DNA of 38,515 nt from contig CAJWCU010000027.1 in the NCBI GenBank assembly GCA_913030825.1, positions 1 to 38,515 on the forward strand, read 5' to 3'. Below, piece after piece: positions 1 through 9,204 of this stretch. Below the pieces are notes generated by a model that saw only the letters and a program-made list of their open reading frames with translations, did no database searches and was not told the DNA's origin. Source of the stretch: an uncultured Rhodospirillaceae bacterium. GTDB taxonomy: Bacteria; Pseudomonadota; Alphaproteobacteria; Rhodospirillales; Casp-alpha2. Both the position numbers and the translations under genes were made by a program. Every line of letters begins with the position of its first letter. The first letter of the stretch is position 1.

Positions 1-5
1 TATCC

Positions 6-608
6 ATGGCCGACGCAAAAGACGACGAGATCGAAGAAGACGAAGACGGCGAGGAATACGAGGACGACGAGGAATACGAAGACGACGACGAGTGGGAGGA
101 CGACGACGAATACGAAGACGACGACGAGCCCTCGGAAGAGGAACTCAAGGCCGCCAAGAAGAAGAAACTCGTCAAGATCGGTGCCATCGCCGGCGTGTTT
201 CTGATCCTGTTCGGCGGCGGCTTCGTGGCCCATCTGTTCGGCGCGACAGAGGCCGTGTTCGGCAAGCCCGCGATCACCGAGGTCGAATTGGAGATCGGCA
301 AGCCGGTCACCCATCCCCTGCCGGAAATCCGCACCGACCTGAAGAAGGTCGGACGCCGCGATCATTTCATCAAACTGAACCTGATCGTTCAGGTGAATGA
401 GAAAGACCTTCCCGTCCTGATGGACGAGGACAAGGTCGCGGTGATCGTCGACAACATCAAGACCCAGCTACGCGACCTGGAATATAAGGACGTGATCGGC
501 AAGGAAGGTTCGGAGCGCCTGCGCTTCGAATTGCTGAACGTCATCAATTTCGCGATTGCGCCCGTCAAGGCGCATACGGTCCTGTTCAAGGACCTGATCA
601 TTCAGTAA
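6..608 (+). CDS. FliL-like single-pass membrane protein with acidic N-terminal tail
   Basis: The protein has 200 residues. Residues 1-46 are almost entirely Asp/Glu with regularly spaced Tyr/Trp (repeated EYEDD-like units), followed by a Lys cluster (51-54) and one membrane segment (about 57-78). The remaining ~120 residues resemble the periplasmic domain of FliL, the flagellar basal-body/stator-associated protein: strand-rich, with a 'DLPVL' segment, and ending 'APVKAHTVLFKDLIIQ', close to the usual FliL C-terminus (VKxVLFxxxIVQ). By the positive-inside rule the acidic tail faces the cytoplasm. The ATG at 6 is the first visible start; the window begins five bases earlier, so the ribosome binding site cannot be judged and a longer form is possible. 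No other flagellar gene is visible, so a flagellar role is family inference. The acidic tail is not typical of FliL. Confidence 0.7.
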   Translation: MADAKDDEIEEDEDGEEYEDDEEYEDDDEWEDDDEYEDDDEPSEEELKAAKKKKLVKIGAIAGVFLILFGGGFVAHLFGATEAVFGKPAITEVELEIGKPVTHPLPEIRTDLKKVGRRDHFIKLNLIVQVNEKDLPVLMDEDKVAVIVDNIKTQLRDLEYKDVIGKEGSERLRFELLNVINFAIAPVKAHTVLFKDLIIQ

Positions 609-625
609 CGCCGCCTCGGGCGGCG
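609..625. terminator. Perfect 7-bp hairpin between convergent genes
   Basis: Directly after the TAA of the FliL-like gene, arms CGCCGCC (609-615) and GGCGGCG (619-625) flank a 3-base loop. There is no U-tract on either side, so this is either a weak intrinsic terminator or a transcript-end stabiliser for the convergent pair with prfB. Confidence 0.4.
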
Positions 626-651
626 CCCTGCCCTATATCAAGCCGCCGGGC

Positions 652-1771
652 TCAGCCCGCCTCGGCATCCGATCCCTTGACCCGCTGGGCCAGGGCGGCG
701 GCCATGAACTGGTCCAGATCGCCGTCGAGCACGCCTTGCGTGTTCGACGTCTCGACGTTGGTCCGCAGGTCCTTGACCATCTGATAGGGCTGCAGGACGT
801 AGGACCGGATCTGGTGACCCCAGCCGATGTCGGTCTTGCTTTCGGCCTGGGCGGCGGCCTCTTCCTCGCGCTTGCGCAATTCGAATTCATACAGCCGCGC
901 CTTCAGCATGGCGAAGGCCTGGGCCCGGTTCTTGTGTTGCGACCGGTCGTTCTGGCATTGCACGACGATATTCGTCGGCAGGTGGGTGATGCGGATGGCG
1001 CTGTCGGTCTTGTTGACGTGCTGACCGCCGGCACCCGACGCCCGATAGGTATCGATGCGCAGATCCTTGTCCTCAATGACGACCTCGATCGTGTCGTCGA
1101 TCACCGGATAGACCCAGGCCGATGAAAAGCTGGTGTGCCGCCGGGCACTGGAATCGTAAGGAGAAATTCGGACCAGGCGATGGACGCCCGATTCCGTCTT
1201 CATCCAGCCATAGGCGTTATGGCCGGAAATCTTCAACGTCGCCGACTTGATGCCGGCCTCTTCGCCCGGGCTTTCTTCCAGCCATTCGACCTTGTAGCCA
1301 TGGGCCTCGGCCCAACGGGCATACATGCGCAGCAGCATTTCGGCCCAATCCTGGGCCTCCGTACCGCCGGCCCCGGCGTGGACTTCCAGATAGCAATCGT
1401 TGGCGTCGGCCTCGCCGGACAGCAGCGTTTCCAGTTCCGCCGCCGCCGTACGGCCCTTGAGGGCCGTCAGCGTCGCCTCGGCCTCGGTCACCACCTCGGC
1501 GTCGTCCTCGGCCTCGCCCAATTCGATCAGGTCGATGCTGTCGGTCAGTTCCTGGGAGATCTCGTCGATCGCCTTGATCCCGGATTCCAGGCGGTTGCGC
1601 TCGCGCATCAGGGCCTGGGCCTTGTCCGGGTCGTTCCAGAGTTCGGGACTTTCCGCTTGGGCGTTCAGTTCCTGGAGTTTGAGAACGGCATCATCGTAGT
1701 CAAAGATGCCTCCTCAGCAGTTCCAACGACTGCTTGATGTCCTGGACGGTGGATTCGATCTCTGCGCGCAT
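652..1771 (-). CDS. prfB: Peptide chain release factor 2, with programmed +1 frameshift
   Basis: RF2 recognises UGA/UAA stop codons and triggers peptide release on the ribosome. Translation from the ATG at 1771 gives 23 residues ending RRHL before an in-frame TGA at 1702-1700. Reading continues in the +1 frame through the CTT-TGA-C slip site, giving about 372 residues. The peptidyl-hydrolase GGQ motif is at about residues 248-250 (GAGGQHVNK). The stop-codon recognition tripeptide is SPY (about 203-205) in place of the E. coli SPF, a conservative change. The length matches the family (365-375). The gene lies downstream of PBP1A on the same strand (88 bases), the usual alphaproteobacterial order. 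Without the frameshift the longest frame would start inside the protein at 1608, which would miss the N-terminal domain. Confidence 0.95.
1700..1714 (-). promoter_or_regulatory. prfB programmed +1 frameshift site with internal SD
   Basis: On the minus strand the order is AGGAGG (1714-1709), CAT, CTT (1705-1703), TGA (1702-1700), then C. This is the canonical RF2 autoregulatory element: the internal Shine-Dalgarno sequence three bases before CTT promotes slippage to TTG/GAC when RF2 is scarce and UGA decoding is slow. The downstream frame continues LDYDDAVL, matching RF2. Confidence 0.95.
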
Positions 1772-1859
1772 GGCGGATGGGGGGTCTTTCGTTTCGGGAA
1801 AATAGTCAGGCGGGAGTGGTTTGTAGCGAAAGGCGCCCCCCCAATCAATAGAGCCGGGA

Positions 1860-4322
1860 TCAATAGAGCCCGCCGGTTCCCCCGAAGGGCTGCGAAGTTG
1901 TATCGCCGCCACCGGCCATGCCCTGCCCGGCCGAGATCACTTCCGTATCCTCTTTCGGCACGGTCCCGGCCTTAAAGCTTTCCCAGATCACGTCTTCCGT
2001 CTGGCCGACCAGCGCCGGCAGACCCGTGTGCACGTCGACCCGCACCAGGCGGATGCCGGGCGGCACACGGAACGGGATAGCCGGGGTGTTTTTCAGGGCC
2101 TGTTTCATGAATTGCGAGAAGATGGGGGCCGCGACGGAGGAGCCCGTCTCGCGCCGGCCCAGCGTTTCCGGCGTGTCGTAGCCGACGAAGACGCCGACCG
2201 CCAAATCGGGCGCGAAGCCGACGAACCAGGCGTCGCGGTTGGCGTTGGTGGTGCCTGTCTTTCCGGCGAGCGGTTTGTGGATTTGCCGGCCGATGCGCAC
2301 GCCGGTACCGCGCTTCACCACGCCTTCCAGCATGGAGACCATCTGATAGGCGCTGGCCGGCTCGGCGACCTGCTCCCGGGTGTCGGGCACGGCGGGCACC
2401 TCTTCAGCACCCGTCCAGGCCCCCGTCCGGCATTGCGGGCAGGGCCGGTTGTCGTGGCGGAACACGGTGCGGCCCTTGCGGTCCTGAATCCGGTCGATCA
2501 GCGTCGGCACCACCCTTTTGCCGCCGTTGACCAACATGGCGTAGGCGGTCGTCAGACGCAGCAACGTCGTCTCCCCGGCCCCCAAGGACATGGACAAGGC
2601 GCGCGGCAGATGGTCGACGATGCCGAAGGCCTCGACCTCCTTGCAGACTTTCTCCATGCCCACGGTCTGGGCCAGGCGCACTGTCATCAGGTTGCGCGAT
2701 TTCTCGATCCCTAGCCGCATGGTCGACGGGCCGTAGAATTTCTTGGTGTAGTTGCCGGGCCGCCATTTCGGCAGGCCGGGCCCCTGATCGACGACGAAGG
2801 GTGCGTCGAGAATGCGGGTCGCCGGGGTATATCCGGCCTCCAGCGCCGCCATGTAGACGAAGGGTTTGACGGCCGAGCCCGGTTGACGCCAGGCCTGGGT
2901 CGCCCGATTGAACTGGTTTATCTGAAACGAATATCCGCCGACCATGGCCAGCACGCGCCCCGTATGCGGGTCCATCGCGACGATCCCGCCCTGGACTTCC
3001 GGCAATTGCCGCAGCGCATAGGTATCCGCGGGCAGCGGCTTTCCGCTGTCGTCCTCTTCTTCCAGGCTGACGGCGATGATATCGCCCGGCACGACGACGT
3101 CGGCGGGCCGTTTGGGCCGGGGCGCCCAGGTGTCTTCGTCGATCCGCCGCCGGGCCCAGGACATCTGGCTCATCGGCAATCGCCCGGCACTGCCGTCGAT
3201 GAAGCCCAGTTTCGCCGCCTCGCCGTCGACGGCGGTGACGATGGCGATCCGGTGATGTTCCAGGCCCTTGGGCACCTTGAACTGGCTAAGGATCGAGCGC
3301 CATTCGGGCGCGCCGGTAAAGCTGACGCCGTCGGGCACCCGGCCAAGCGCACCGCGCCACGCGCGGACGCGGCGATCGAAGTTTTCCAGTCCGTCACGCA
3401 GTGCCTTCTCGGCGATCTTCTGCAACCGGGGATCGACCGTCGTCCGCACGGAAAGTCCGCCGTTGTACAATTGATCCTCGCCGTATTGATCCAGCAGTTC
3501 GCGGCGTACTTCCTCGGCGAAATAATCGGCTTCGACGAAATCGGTATCGATGCGCTGGGCGACCGCCAGGGGCTCGGTCCAGGCCTGCTTGGCCTGCTCG
3601 TCCGTGATCAAGCCGTCTTCCAGCATGCGGTTGACGACCCAGTCGCGGCGCGCCTGGGCCGCTTCGAGCTGGCGGACCGGGTGGTAGTTGTTGGGCGCTT
3701 TCGGCAGGGCCGCCAAATAGGCCGCTTCGGCCACGGACAATTCGTCCATGGACTTGTTGAAATAGTTCAATGCCGCCGCCGCGACCCCGTAGGAGCCGAG
3801 ACCGAGATATATCTCGTTCAGGTACAGTTCGAGAATGCGGTCCTTGGTGAAGGCCCGCTCCATCCGGAAGGCGAGGATCGCTTCCTTGACCTTGCGGGCA
3901 AGCGAGACCTCGTTGGTCAGAAGGAAGTTCTTCGCGACCTGCTGGGTAATGGTCGAGGCCCCGACCGGCCGCCGGGACGACCCGATGTTCTTGATGTTCC
4001 TGAGCGCCGCGGCGACGACCCCCGGAATATCGATGCCCGGATGTTCGTAGAACGTCTTGTCCTCTGCCGACAGGAAGGCATTGATGACCCGTTTGGGAAT
4101 TGCCTCGATCGGCACGAAGACGCGCTTCTGCTTGGCGAATTCGGCCAACAGCTGCCCGTCGCCCGCATGCACCCGGGTCATCACCGGCGGCTCGTAATTG
4201 GCCAATTGCCTATAATCGGGCAGGTCCTGGCCGTAGGTATAGAGCACATAGAGCAGCCCCGCCCCGCCGATCACGGCGCAGATGACGATCAGTCCGATAA
4301 TCGACGACAACAGGCGGATCAT
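1860..4322 (-). CDS. mrcA: Penicillin-binding protein 1A (bifunctional transglycosylase/transpeptidase)
   Basis: This 820-residue class A PBP polymerises and cross-links peptidoglycan in the periplasm. It has an N-terminal membrane anchor (about 5-28). The GT51 glycosyltransferase domain carries catalytic Glu87 (SAEDKTFYEHPG), a GASTITQQ motif (121-128) and Glu147 (KVKEAI). An intervening OB-like region follows. The transpeptidase domain has the nucleophile Ser483 in SAVK, SRN at 542-544 and KTG at 688-690. A CPQC pair (628-631) lies in an insertion within the transpeptidase domain. The C-terminus is Gly-rich (802-820). The ATG at 4322 is followed at once by the membrane anchor. The gene is 150 bases downstream of the amidase and 88 bases upstream of prfB, all on one strand, so a single transcription unit is possible. 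Confidence 0.95.
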   Translation of the reverse strand: MIRLLSSIIGLIVICAVIGGAGLLYVLYTYGQDLPDYRQLANYEPPVMTRVHAGDGQLLAEFAKQKRVFVPIEAIPKRVINAFLSAEDKTFYEHPGIDIPGVVAAALRNIKNIGSSRRPVGASTITQQVAKNFLLTNEVSLARKVKEAILAFRMERAFTKDRILELYLNEIYLGLGSYGVAAAALNYFNKSMDELSVAEAAYLAALPKAPNNYHPVRQLEAAQARRDWVVNRMLEDGLITDEQAKQAWTEPLAVAQRIDTDFVEADYFAEEVRRELLDQYGEDQLYNGGLSVRTTVDPRLQKIAEKALRDGLENFDRRVRAWRGALGRVPDGVSFTGAPEWRSILSQFKVPKGLEHHRIAIVTAVDGEAAKLGFIDGSAGRLPMSQMSWARRRIDEDTWAPRPKRPADVVVPGDIIAVSLEEEDDSGKPLPADTYALRQLPEVQGGIVAMDPHTGRVLAMVGGYSFQINQFNRATQAWRQPGSAVKPFVYMAALEAGYTPATRILDAPFVVDQGPGLPKWRPGNYTKKFYGPSTMRLGIEKSRNLMTVRLAQTVGMEKVCKEVEAFGIVDHLPRALSMSLGAGETTLLRLTTAYAMLVNGGKRVVPTLIDRIQDRKGRTVFRHDNRPCPQCRTGAWTGAEEVPAVPDTREQVAEPASAYQMVSMLEGVVKRGTGVRIGRQIHKPLAGKTGTTNANRDAWFVGFAPDLAVGVFVGYDTPETLGRRETGSSVAAPIFSQFMKQALKNTPAIPFRVPPGIRLVRVDVHTGLPALVGQTEDVIWESFKAGTVPKEDTEVISAGQGMAGGGDTTSQPFGGTGGLY

Positions 4323-4472
4323 TGGGTGTGCTGCTTTCCGTTGGCGGGACCGTTGGGTCGGCCGTTATTCAACCCCCCGCCCGGACGTTCCGGTGCGATG
4401 GTCGCTCGCGACCCGTTCATCCTACATTTCCAGGGGTTTATGAACAAATTATGGCGCCAAGGCTAGGCCCAC

Positions 4473-5939
4473 TTACGGGTGGCGGATTTTGGCCTGTTCG
4501 ACCGTACCGAAATACCGGTCGATGGCGGCGACGATGGCGCCCGCGAGTTTACGGCGGTAGGCCTTGCTGGTCAGGCGCCGTTCATCGTCGCGGTTGGACA
4601 GAAACCCGGTTTCGACCAGGACCGACGGCAGGTCCGGCGCCTTGAGCACGGCGAAACCCGCGAACCGGTGGGGGCGCGGCAGAACCTCCGTCTGGTTGCC
4701 CAGTTCGCGGACCAGGATCCCGGCGAAGCGCGCCGACTGGTTCATCGATTCCCGCTGCGCCAGATCGATCAGGATATTGGCGACATCGGCGTTTTCATGG
4801 GTCAGGTCCATGCCGGCGATCAGGTCGGCCTTGTTTTCCCGTTCGGCCAATTCGGCGGCTTCCTTATCCGATGCCTTTTCCGACAGGGTATAGACCGACG
4901 GGCCCGATACCTTGCTGTTGCGGATGGAATCGGCATGCACGGAAATGAACATATCCGCGCCCTTCTTGCGGGCAATGGCCGTTCGGTCGCGCAGACGAAT
5001 GAAGATGTCGCGGTCGCGGGTCATCTCGGCGCGGAACCGCCGGGTCGCGATCAACTGGCGGCGGATTTCCCGCGACAGAGCCAGAACGACGTGTTTTTCG
5101 TAAATCCCGTGGCGGCTCTGCGCGCCCGGATCGACGCCCCCGTGCCCCGGATCGATGACAACCAGCGGCCGTGCGGCCAGCGGCATGGAACCCGGACGGC
5201 GCGGCGGCATCGGCAGGAAATTCGCCTGTTCGATTTGGGCCGCGATCTGCGGCGGCAGGGTTTCCGCCGTGCCCGCCGCCGGTTTCGGCGCACGGGGCGC
5301 GGCATTGGCCGGCGAGACCAGAGCGGCCGTACGCCGCGCCAAGGCTTCCAGGCGGCTTTTCGTCGCTTCCGACGGAGCCGCCTGTTTGGCCGTCTGCTTT
5401 GGCTGGGCGACCGCATCACGCGACCGCAAGCCCGCGATCTCGCGCGGCGGTTTGGCCACGGAGGCCAGGAAATTGCTGTGACTGGTGCGGGCGGTCTCGA
5501 TCACCAATTCGTATGCCGCCGACCCGTTGCCCGGCGTGACGTAGGCATCGCTGATCCTCACCGGCTGGACGAATTCAAAGACGATCCGCGAATTGCCCGG
5601 CTGAAACAAGCCGTAGCGCAGGCTGGAAAACACCCCTTGTTTGCGCGGCAGCGGCTTCGCCGGAAGGCGCCAGCCGACCTCGGGCAAGTCCACGACGACA
5701 CGATAAGGTTCGGCCAACGTAAACATGCGGAACGCCACCCGCCGGTCCAAATGCAGGGCGAATCGGGCATTGTCCGCACCGATCCCCGCCCGCACGTCCA
5801 TCACCACCGCATCGGCGGCGCGCGCCGTTTGAACGGGGCACAAAGCCAGGGCGACCAAGCATAAGGCGCTGAAAACCAGGGCCCAGAGGCGTTTCGCCCC
5901 GCCTTTTCCAACGGTTTGCTGATTTGATCGTTCGGTCAT
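4473..5939 (-). CDS. amiC: N-acetylmuramoyl-L-alanine amidase with AMIN domain
   Basis: This zinc amidase cleaves the MurNAc-L-Ala bond and helps split the septum in the periplasm. I chose the ATG at 5939 because it follows AAGGCG and is followed by a signal peptide (about 14-41, ending TARAA); this gives 488 residues. The frame is open upstream to 6503, but that extension is not protein-like. An AMIN domain (about 43-148), which targets peptidoglycan or the division site, is joined by a Pro/Ala-rich linker (about 160-250) to the Amidase_3 domain (257-480). The visible zinc and catalytic residues are His266 (DPGHGG), Glu281, His335 (SVHAD) and Glu443 (LVETGF). It is divergent from rne and precedes PBP1A, the conserved alphaproteobacterial arrangement. 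The symbol is given by family resemblance. Confidence 0.92.
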   Translation of the reverse strand: MTERSNQQTVGKGGAKRLWALVFSALCLVALALCPVQTARAADAVVMDVRAGIGADNARFALHLDRRVAFRMFTLAEPYRVVVDLPEVGWRLPAKPLPRKQGVFSSLRYGLFQPGNSRIVFEFVQPVRISDAYVTPGNGSAAYELVIETARTSHSNFLASVAKPPREIAGLRSRDAVAQPKQTAKQAAPSEATKSRLEALARRTAALVSPANAAPRAPKPAAGTAETLPPQIAAQIEQANFLPMPPRRPGSMPLAARPLVVIDPGHGGVDPGAQSRHGIYEKHVVLALSREIRRQLIATRRFRAEMTRDRDIFIRLRDRTAIARKKGADMFISVHADSIRNSKVSGPSVYTLSEKASDKEAAELAERENKADLIAGMDLTHENADVANILIDLAQRESMNQSARFAGILVRELGNQTEVLPRPHRFAGFAVLKAPDLPSVLVETGFLSNRDDERRLTSKAYRRKLAGAIVAAIDRYFGTVEQAKIRHP

Positions 5940-6545
5940 TCGCCTTGTGCCGCGGCCTGGCTGTTCGAGTTCGCTGTCATGGCCCGGGCATTTTACGGTA
6001 ATCCTTTGATTCCGTCCGCTTTTTTCTCGATTCGCCGTTTCGAAAAGTATCCCGGTCAATTTCACCAGCGATCCCAGGCGCCTATCCGCCCCAACGGCAT
6101 AAACAACGTTGTGGAAGACACGGTCTATGTCTATGTTAGGAGGCGAAGAATTCCACCAGCCCGCGACCCCGGATATCCAGGGGCCGGGCCAGGAATGGTT
6201 CCGCCGACGCCGAAACCGCAGACCTGGGGCAAATCCCCTAGATGACGCGATGTCTAGGCACCCGTCGGCGGCGCCCGAGTTGTCCAAATCAGGTCCGCCC
6301 CTGCCTAAAACGGGGCCGGCCTCGTAAAGGAATATTGATGCTGGCAATCGCCGTACAGACTCCTGAAAAGTTTGTGGCGCCCTCGTCCGCGTTGAATTCG
6401 ACGATCTCGAATTCGGCGGTGTCGAACGCCCGGGGTTCTGTGCGCGCGGCCGGCTTAACACCCCAGAGAAGTGCCCCGCGGCGGAACCGCTTCCTGCCGG
6501 CACCGGCGAATACGCGCGCCGCCGGGCACTGGAGACCTTGTTTTA
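5940..6545. promoter_or_regulatory. Divergent intergenic region and probable long rne leader
   Basis: These 606 bases separate the divergent amidase and rne starts and must hold both promoters. A weak sigma70-like candidate for rne is TTGTGG (6109-6114), a 17-base spacer and TATGTT (6132-6137), which would give a leader of roughly 400 nt. A 6-bp inverted repeat CCTAGA...TCTAGG (6237-6258) lies inside that leader. Open frames here have compositions unlike proteins and no ribosome binding sites, so I call no gene. E. coli rne also has a long structured leader used for autoregulation; equivalence here is inference. Confidence 0.45.
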
Positions 6546-9086
6546 ATGTCAACCAAGAGAATGCTTATCGATGCATCCCACCCGGAAGAGACCCGGGTTG
6601 TGATCGCAGACGGCCATCGCCTGGAAGAATTTGATGTCGAGTCGGAATCACGCAAGCAACTAAAGGGTAATATCTATCTAGCCAAGGTGACGCGGGTCGA
6701 ACCTTCGTTGCAGGCCTGCTTCGTGGACTACGGCGGAAACCGGCACGGCTTCCTCGCCTTTAACGAAATCCATCCCGACTACTACCAGATTCCGATCGCC
6801 GACCGGGAAGCGCTGGTCGCCGAGCATCAGGAAGAAGAAGCCAAAGCCGGCGACGACGATGACGAGAACGGCGGCGACGGCGTCGAAGTCATCGGCGGCG
6901 AGGACGAGGAAATCCCCGTCCGCCGTCCGGTCAATCTGCGCCGCCAGTACAAGATCCAAGAGGTCATCAAACGGCGCCAGATTCTGCTGGTTCAAGTCGT
7001 CAAGGAAGAGCGCGGCAACAAGGGTGCTGCGCTGACCACCTATCTCTCGCTCGCCGGGCGCTATTGCGTGCTGATGCCCAACACGGCGCGCGGCGGCGGC
7101 ATTTCGCGCAAAATCGCGCAATCGGCCGACCGCAAAAAGCTGAAACAGATCCTGGGGGAAATGAACATTCCCCAGGGCATGGCGGTCATTGTCCGCACCG
7201 CGGGTTCGAAACGCACGAAGGCGGAGATACGCCGCGATTACGACTACTTGTTGCGGCTCTGGGGCGAGGTTCGGGAAAAGACCCTGCAATCCATCGCGCC
7301 CTCGCTGGTCCATGAGGAAGGCGACATCGTCAAGCGCGCCATCCGCGACCTCTACACCAAGGACATCGAGGAAATCATCGTTCAGGGCGGCGATGCCTAC
7401 CGCGCGGCCAAGGATTTCATGAAACTTCTGATCCCGAGCCACGCCAAGAAGGTCCAGCCCCAGGAAGAAGGGGCGATCCCGGTCTTCCAGCAGTTCCAGG
7501 TCGAGAACCAGATGGATTCCATGCACGAGCCGGAAGTCCAGCTGCGCTCGGGCGGCTACATCGTCATCAACCCGACCGAAGCCCTGGTCTCCATCGACGT
7601 CAACTCGGGCCGCGCGACCAAAGAGCGCAACATCGAGGAAACGGCGCTCAAGACCAACATCGAAGCGGCCGAGGAGATCGCCCGCCAGTTGCGCCTGCGC
7701 GACCTGGCCGGTCTGATCGTCATCGACTTCATCGACATGGAGGTCAACCGCAACCAGGCCAAGGTCGAACGCGCCCTGAAGGATGCCATGCGCAACGACC
7801 GCGCGCGCATCCAGATCGGCCGCATTAGCCCCTTCGGTCTGTTGGAGCTGTCGCGTCAGCGCCTACGCCCCTCCCTGCACGAGACCAGCTTCGAATCCTG
7901 CCCCCATTGCGGTGGCACGGGCGTGCGCCGGTCGACGGAAAGCACCGCCCTGCAAATGCTCCGCGTCCTGGGTGAAGAAGGACAAAAAGGCCGCTCCAAG
8001 CAGCTCACCCTCTACACCCCGACGATGGTCGCGCTCTATCTGTTCAACAACAAGCGGCCGGCCATCGCCGACATGGAACAGCGCTTCGGCCTGACCATCC
8101 GGATCGAAGCCGACGATAACCTGATCCCACCGGACCATCGCCTGGACCGGGTCAAGGCCGACGGCGCCGTTGAAACGGCGGTCGAAGCCCAGGGCGAAAG
8201 CGACGAAGAAAAATCCGAGGAAGACGGCCGTCGTCGGCGCCGGCGGCGCGGACGACGGAAACGCGGCGGCGAAGGCGACGTCAACGACACGCAGGACGTG
8301 CGGGCGGACGATCAGAATGAGGATACGTCCGGAGACACCTCCGACGGTGATGCCGATGGCGCCGGCGACCAGCGCGAAGCCGGCGGCGAACAATCCGATG
8401 AGGATAAGCCCAAGCGGCGGCGGCGAGGCCGGCGCGGCGGCCGGCGGCGGCGGCGGAACAACGACGACGCCCAGGCCGCGCAGAACGCCGAGGGCGACGA
8501 CGCGCAGGCGTCCGATACCTCCTCTGACGCTGGTGGCGACAACCAGGGCGACGGCGATACGCCGTCGGACGACGCCGCACCGGTAGAAACGGCGGAAGCC
8601 GCCGAACCAGCTGCCGACGCCTCTGAAGAGGCCGTAACCGACGCAGCACCGGAAGCCGAGGAAAAACCCAAGCGGACACGGACGCGGCGCCCCCGAAAAT
8701 CGGCAAAGGCCGCGGAAAATGCCGAGGCTGAAGCGGAAACGACCACCGATGCCGCGTCCAGCGAAGGAACGGAGGAAGCTGCGGAGGCCAAGCCCCGCCG
8801 CCGCCGACGGACCAAGAAGGACAACGGTGCCGCCGAACCGGTCGCCGCGGAAGAAGCTGTCGCCGAGCAGCAAACAACAGACGCGGCCCCCGACGCGGCA
8901 GCGGCAGCGGAACCCGAACTCATGCCCGCTCCGACGCCGGAGCCCGAACCGGAACCGGAACCGGTTGTTGCGGCCGATGACGCCGACGCGGAAGCGGAAA
9001 GCGCCACGACGGTCGTCATCGAGGTCGGCTCCACCCCGGAGAATAAGGAAACCCGGCGCGGTTGGTGGAATCGCCTGACCGACTAA
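6546..9086 (+). CDS. rne: Ribonuclease E
   Basis: This endoribonuclease is the scaffold of the RNA degradosome and processes rRNA, tRNA and mRNA. I start it at ATG 6546 (MSTKRMLIDA), the standard alphaproteobacterial N-terminus, giving 846 residues. An S1 domain (about 36-170) is split by an acidic insertion (about 96-125). RNase H-like and 5'-sensor regions follow. The DNase I-like catalytic part has Asp351 (SIDVNSG) and Asp394 (VIDFIDM). The zinc-link CPHC (452-455) supports tetramer formation. Residues from about 540 to the end are low complexity, alternating Arg-rich blocks (RNA binding) with Ala/Glu/Asp-rich stretches, and end in ETRRGWWNRLTD, a short conserved tail. That tail is probably disordered and binds degradosome partners. 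The gene ends 26 bases before a strong terminator, so it is probably monocistronic. Confidence 0.96.
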   Translation: MSTKRMLIDASHPEETRVVIADGHRLEEFDVESESRKQLKGNIYLAKVTRVEPSLQACFVDYGGNRHGFLAFNEIHPDYYQIPIADREALVAEHQEEEAKAGDDDDENGGDGVEVIGGEDEEIPVRRPVNLRRQYKIQEVIKRRQILLVQVVKEERGNKGAALTTYLSLAGRYCVLMPNTARGGGISRKIAQSADRKKLKQILGEMNIPQGMAVIVRTAGSKRTKAEIRRDYDYLLRLWGEVREKTLQSIAPSLVHEEGDIVKRAIRDLYTKDIEEIIVQGGDAYRAAKDFMKLLIPSHAKKVQPQEEGAIPVFQQFQVENQMDSMHEPEVQLRSGGYIVINPTEALVSIDVNSGRATKERNIEETALKTNIEAAEEIARQLRLRDLAGLIVIDFIDMEVNRNQAKVERALKDAMRNDRARIQIGRISPFGLLELSRQRLRPSLHETSFESCPHCGGTGVRRSTESTALQMLRVLGEEGQKGRSKQLTLYTPTMVALYLFNNKRPAIADMEQRFGLTIRIEADDNLIPPDHRLDRVKADGAVETAVEAQGESDEEKSEEDGRRRRRRRGRRKRGGEGDVNDTQDVRADDQNEDTSGDTSDGDADGAGDQREAGGEQSDEDKPKRRRRGRRGGRRRRRNNDDAQAAQNAEGDDAQASDTSSDAGGDNQGDGDTPSDDAAPVETAEAAEPAADASEEAVTDAAPEAEEKPKRTRTRRPRKSAKAAENAEAEAETTTDAASSEGTEEAAEAKPRRRRRTKKDNGAAEPVAAEEAVAEQQTTDAAPDAAAAAEPELMPAPTPEPEPEPEPVVAADDADAEAESATTVVIEVGSTPENKETRRGWWNRLTD

Positions 9087-9111
9087 ACTCGGGCAGCACG
9101 TTTAAGAAACG

Positions 9112-9147
9112 AAAACGCCGGCGGGGGATTGCCCGCCGGCGTTTTTG
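9112..9147 (+). terminator. Intrinsic terminator of rne, possibly bidirectional
   Basis: A 10-bp GC stem (CGCCGGCGGG 9116-9125 with CCCGCCGGCG 9132-9141) has a 6-base loop, is preceded by AAAA and is followed by TTTTTGTTTG. The A-run gives a U-run on the opposite strand, so it may also end the minus-strand aminotransferase transcript (stop at 9205). Confidence 0.9.
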
Positions 9148-9204
9148 TTTGTCTCTTTAACGGATATCCCAGGCGCAGTTATCCTGGGCGATCGCCGCCC
9201 CCGC

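Noticed and set aside
47-130. Repetitive DNA at the left end that could suggest a repeat array
   Set aside because: It encodes the acidic tail of the FliL-like protein; units are degenerate and have no spacers, so it is not a CRISPR array.
2883-4466. 527-residue plus-strand open frame
   Set aside because: It lies opposite PBP1A, whose catalytic motifs are clear; the composition is that of an antisense shadow.
5979-6245. Possible 88-residue gene in the amidase-rne gap
   Set aside because: No ribosome binding site, Pro/Arg-rich composition unlike a folded protein, and it overlaps the likely rne leader.
6518-6533. 16-base exact match to 1137-1152 (GCCGCCGGGCACTGGA)
   Set aside because: One such match is close to chance for this much GC-rich sequence, and one copy lies inside prfB; no element boundaries are visible.
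8220-9060. Low-complexity stretch that could suggest a separate gene or misassembly
   Set aside because: It is in frame with rne and ends in the short conserved RNase E tail; alternating Arg-rich and acidic blocks are normal for the RNase E C-terminus.
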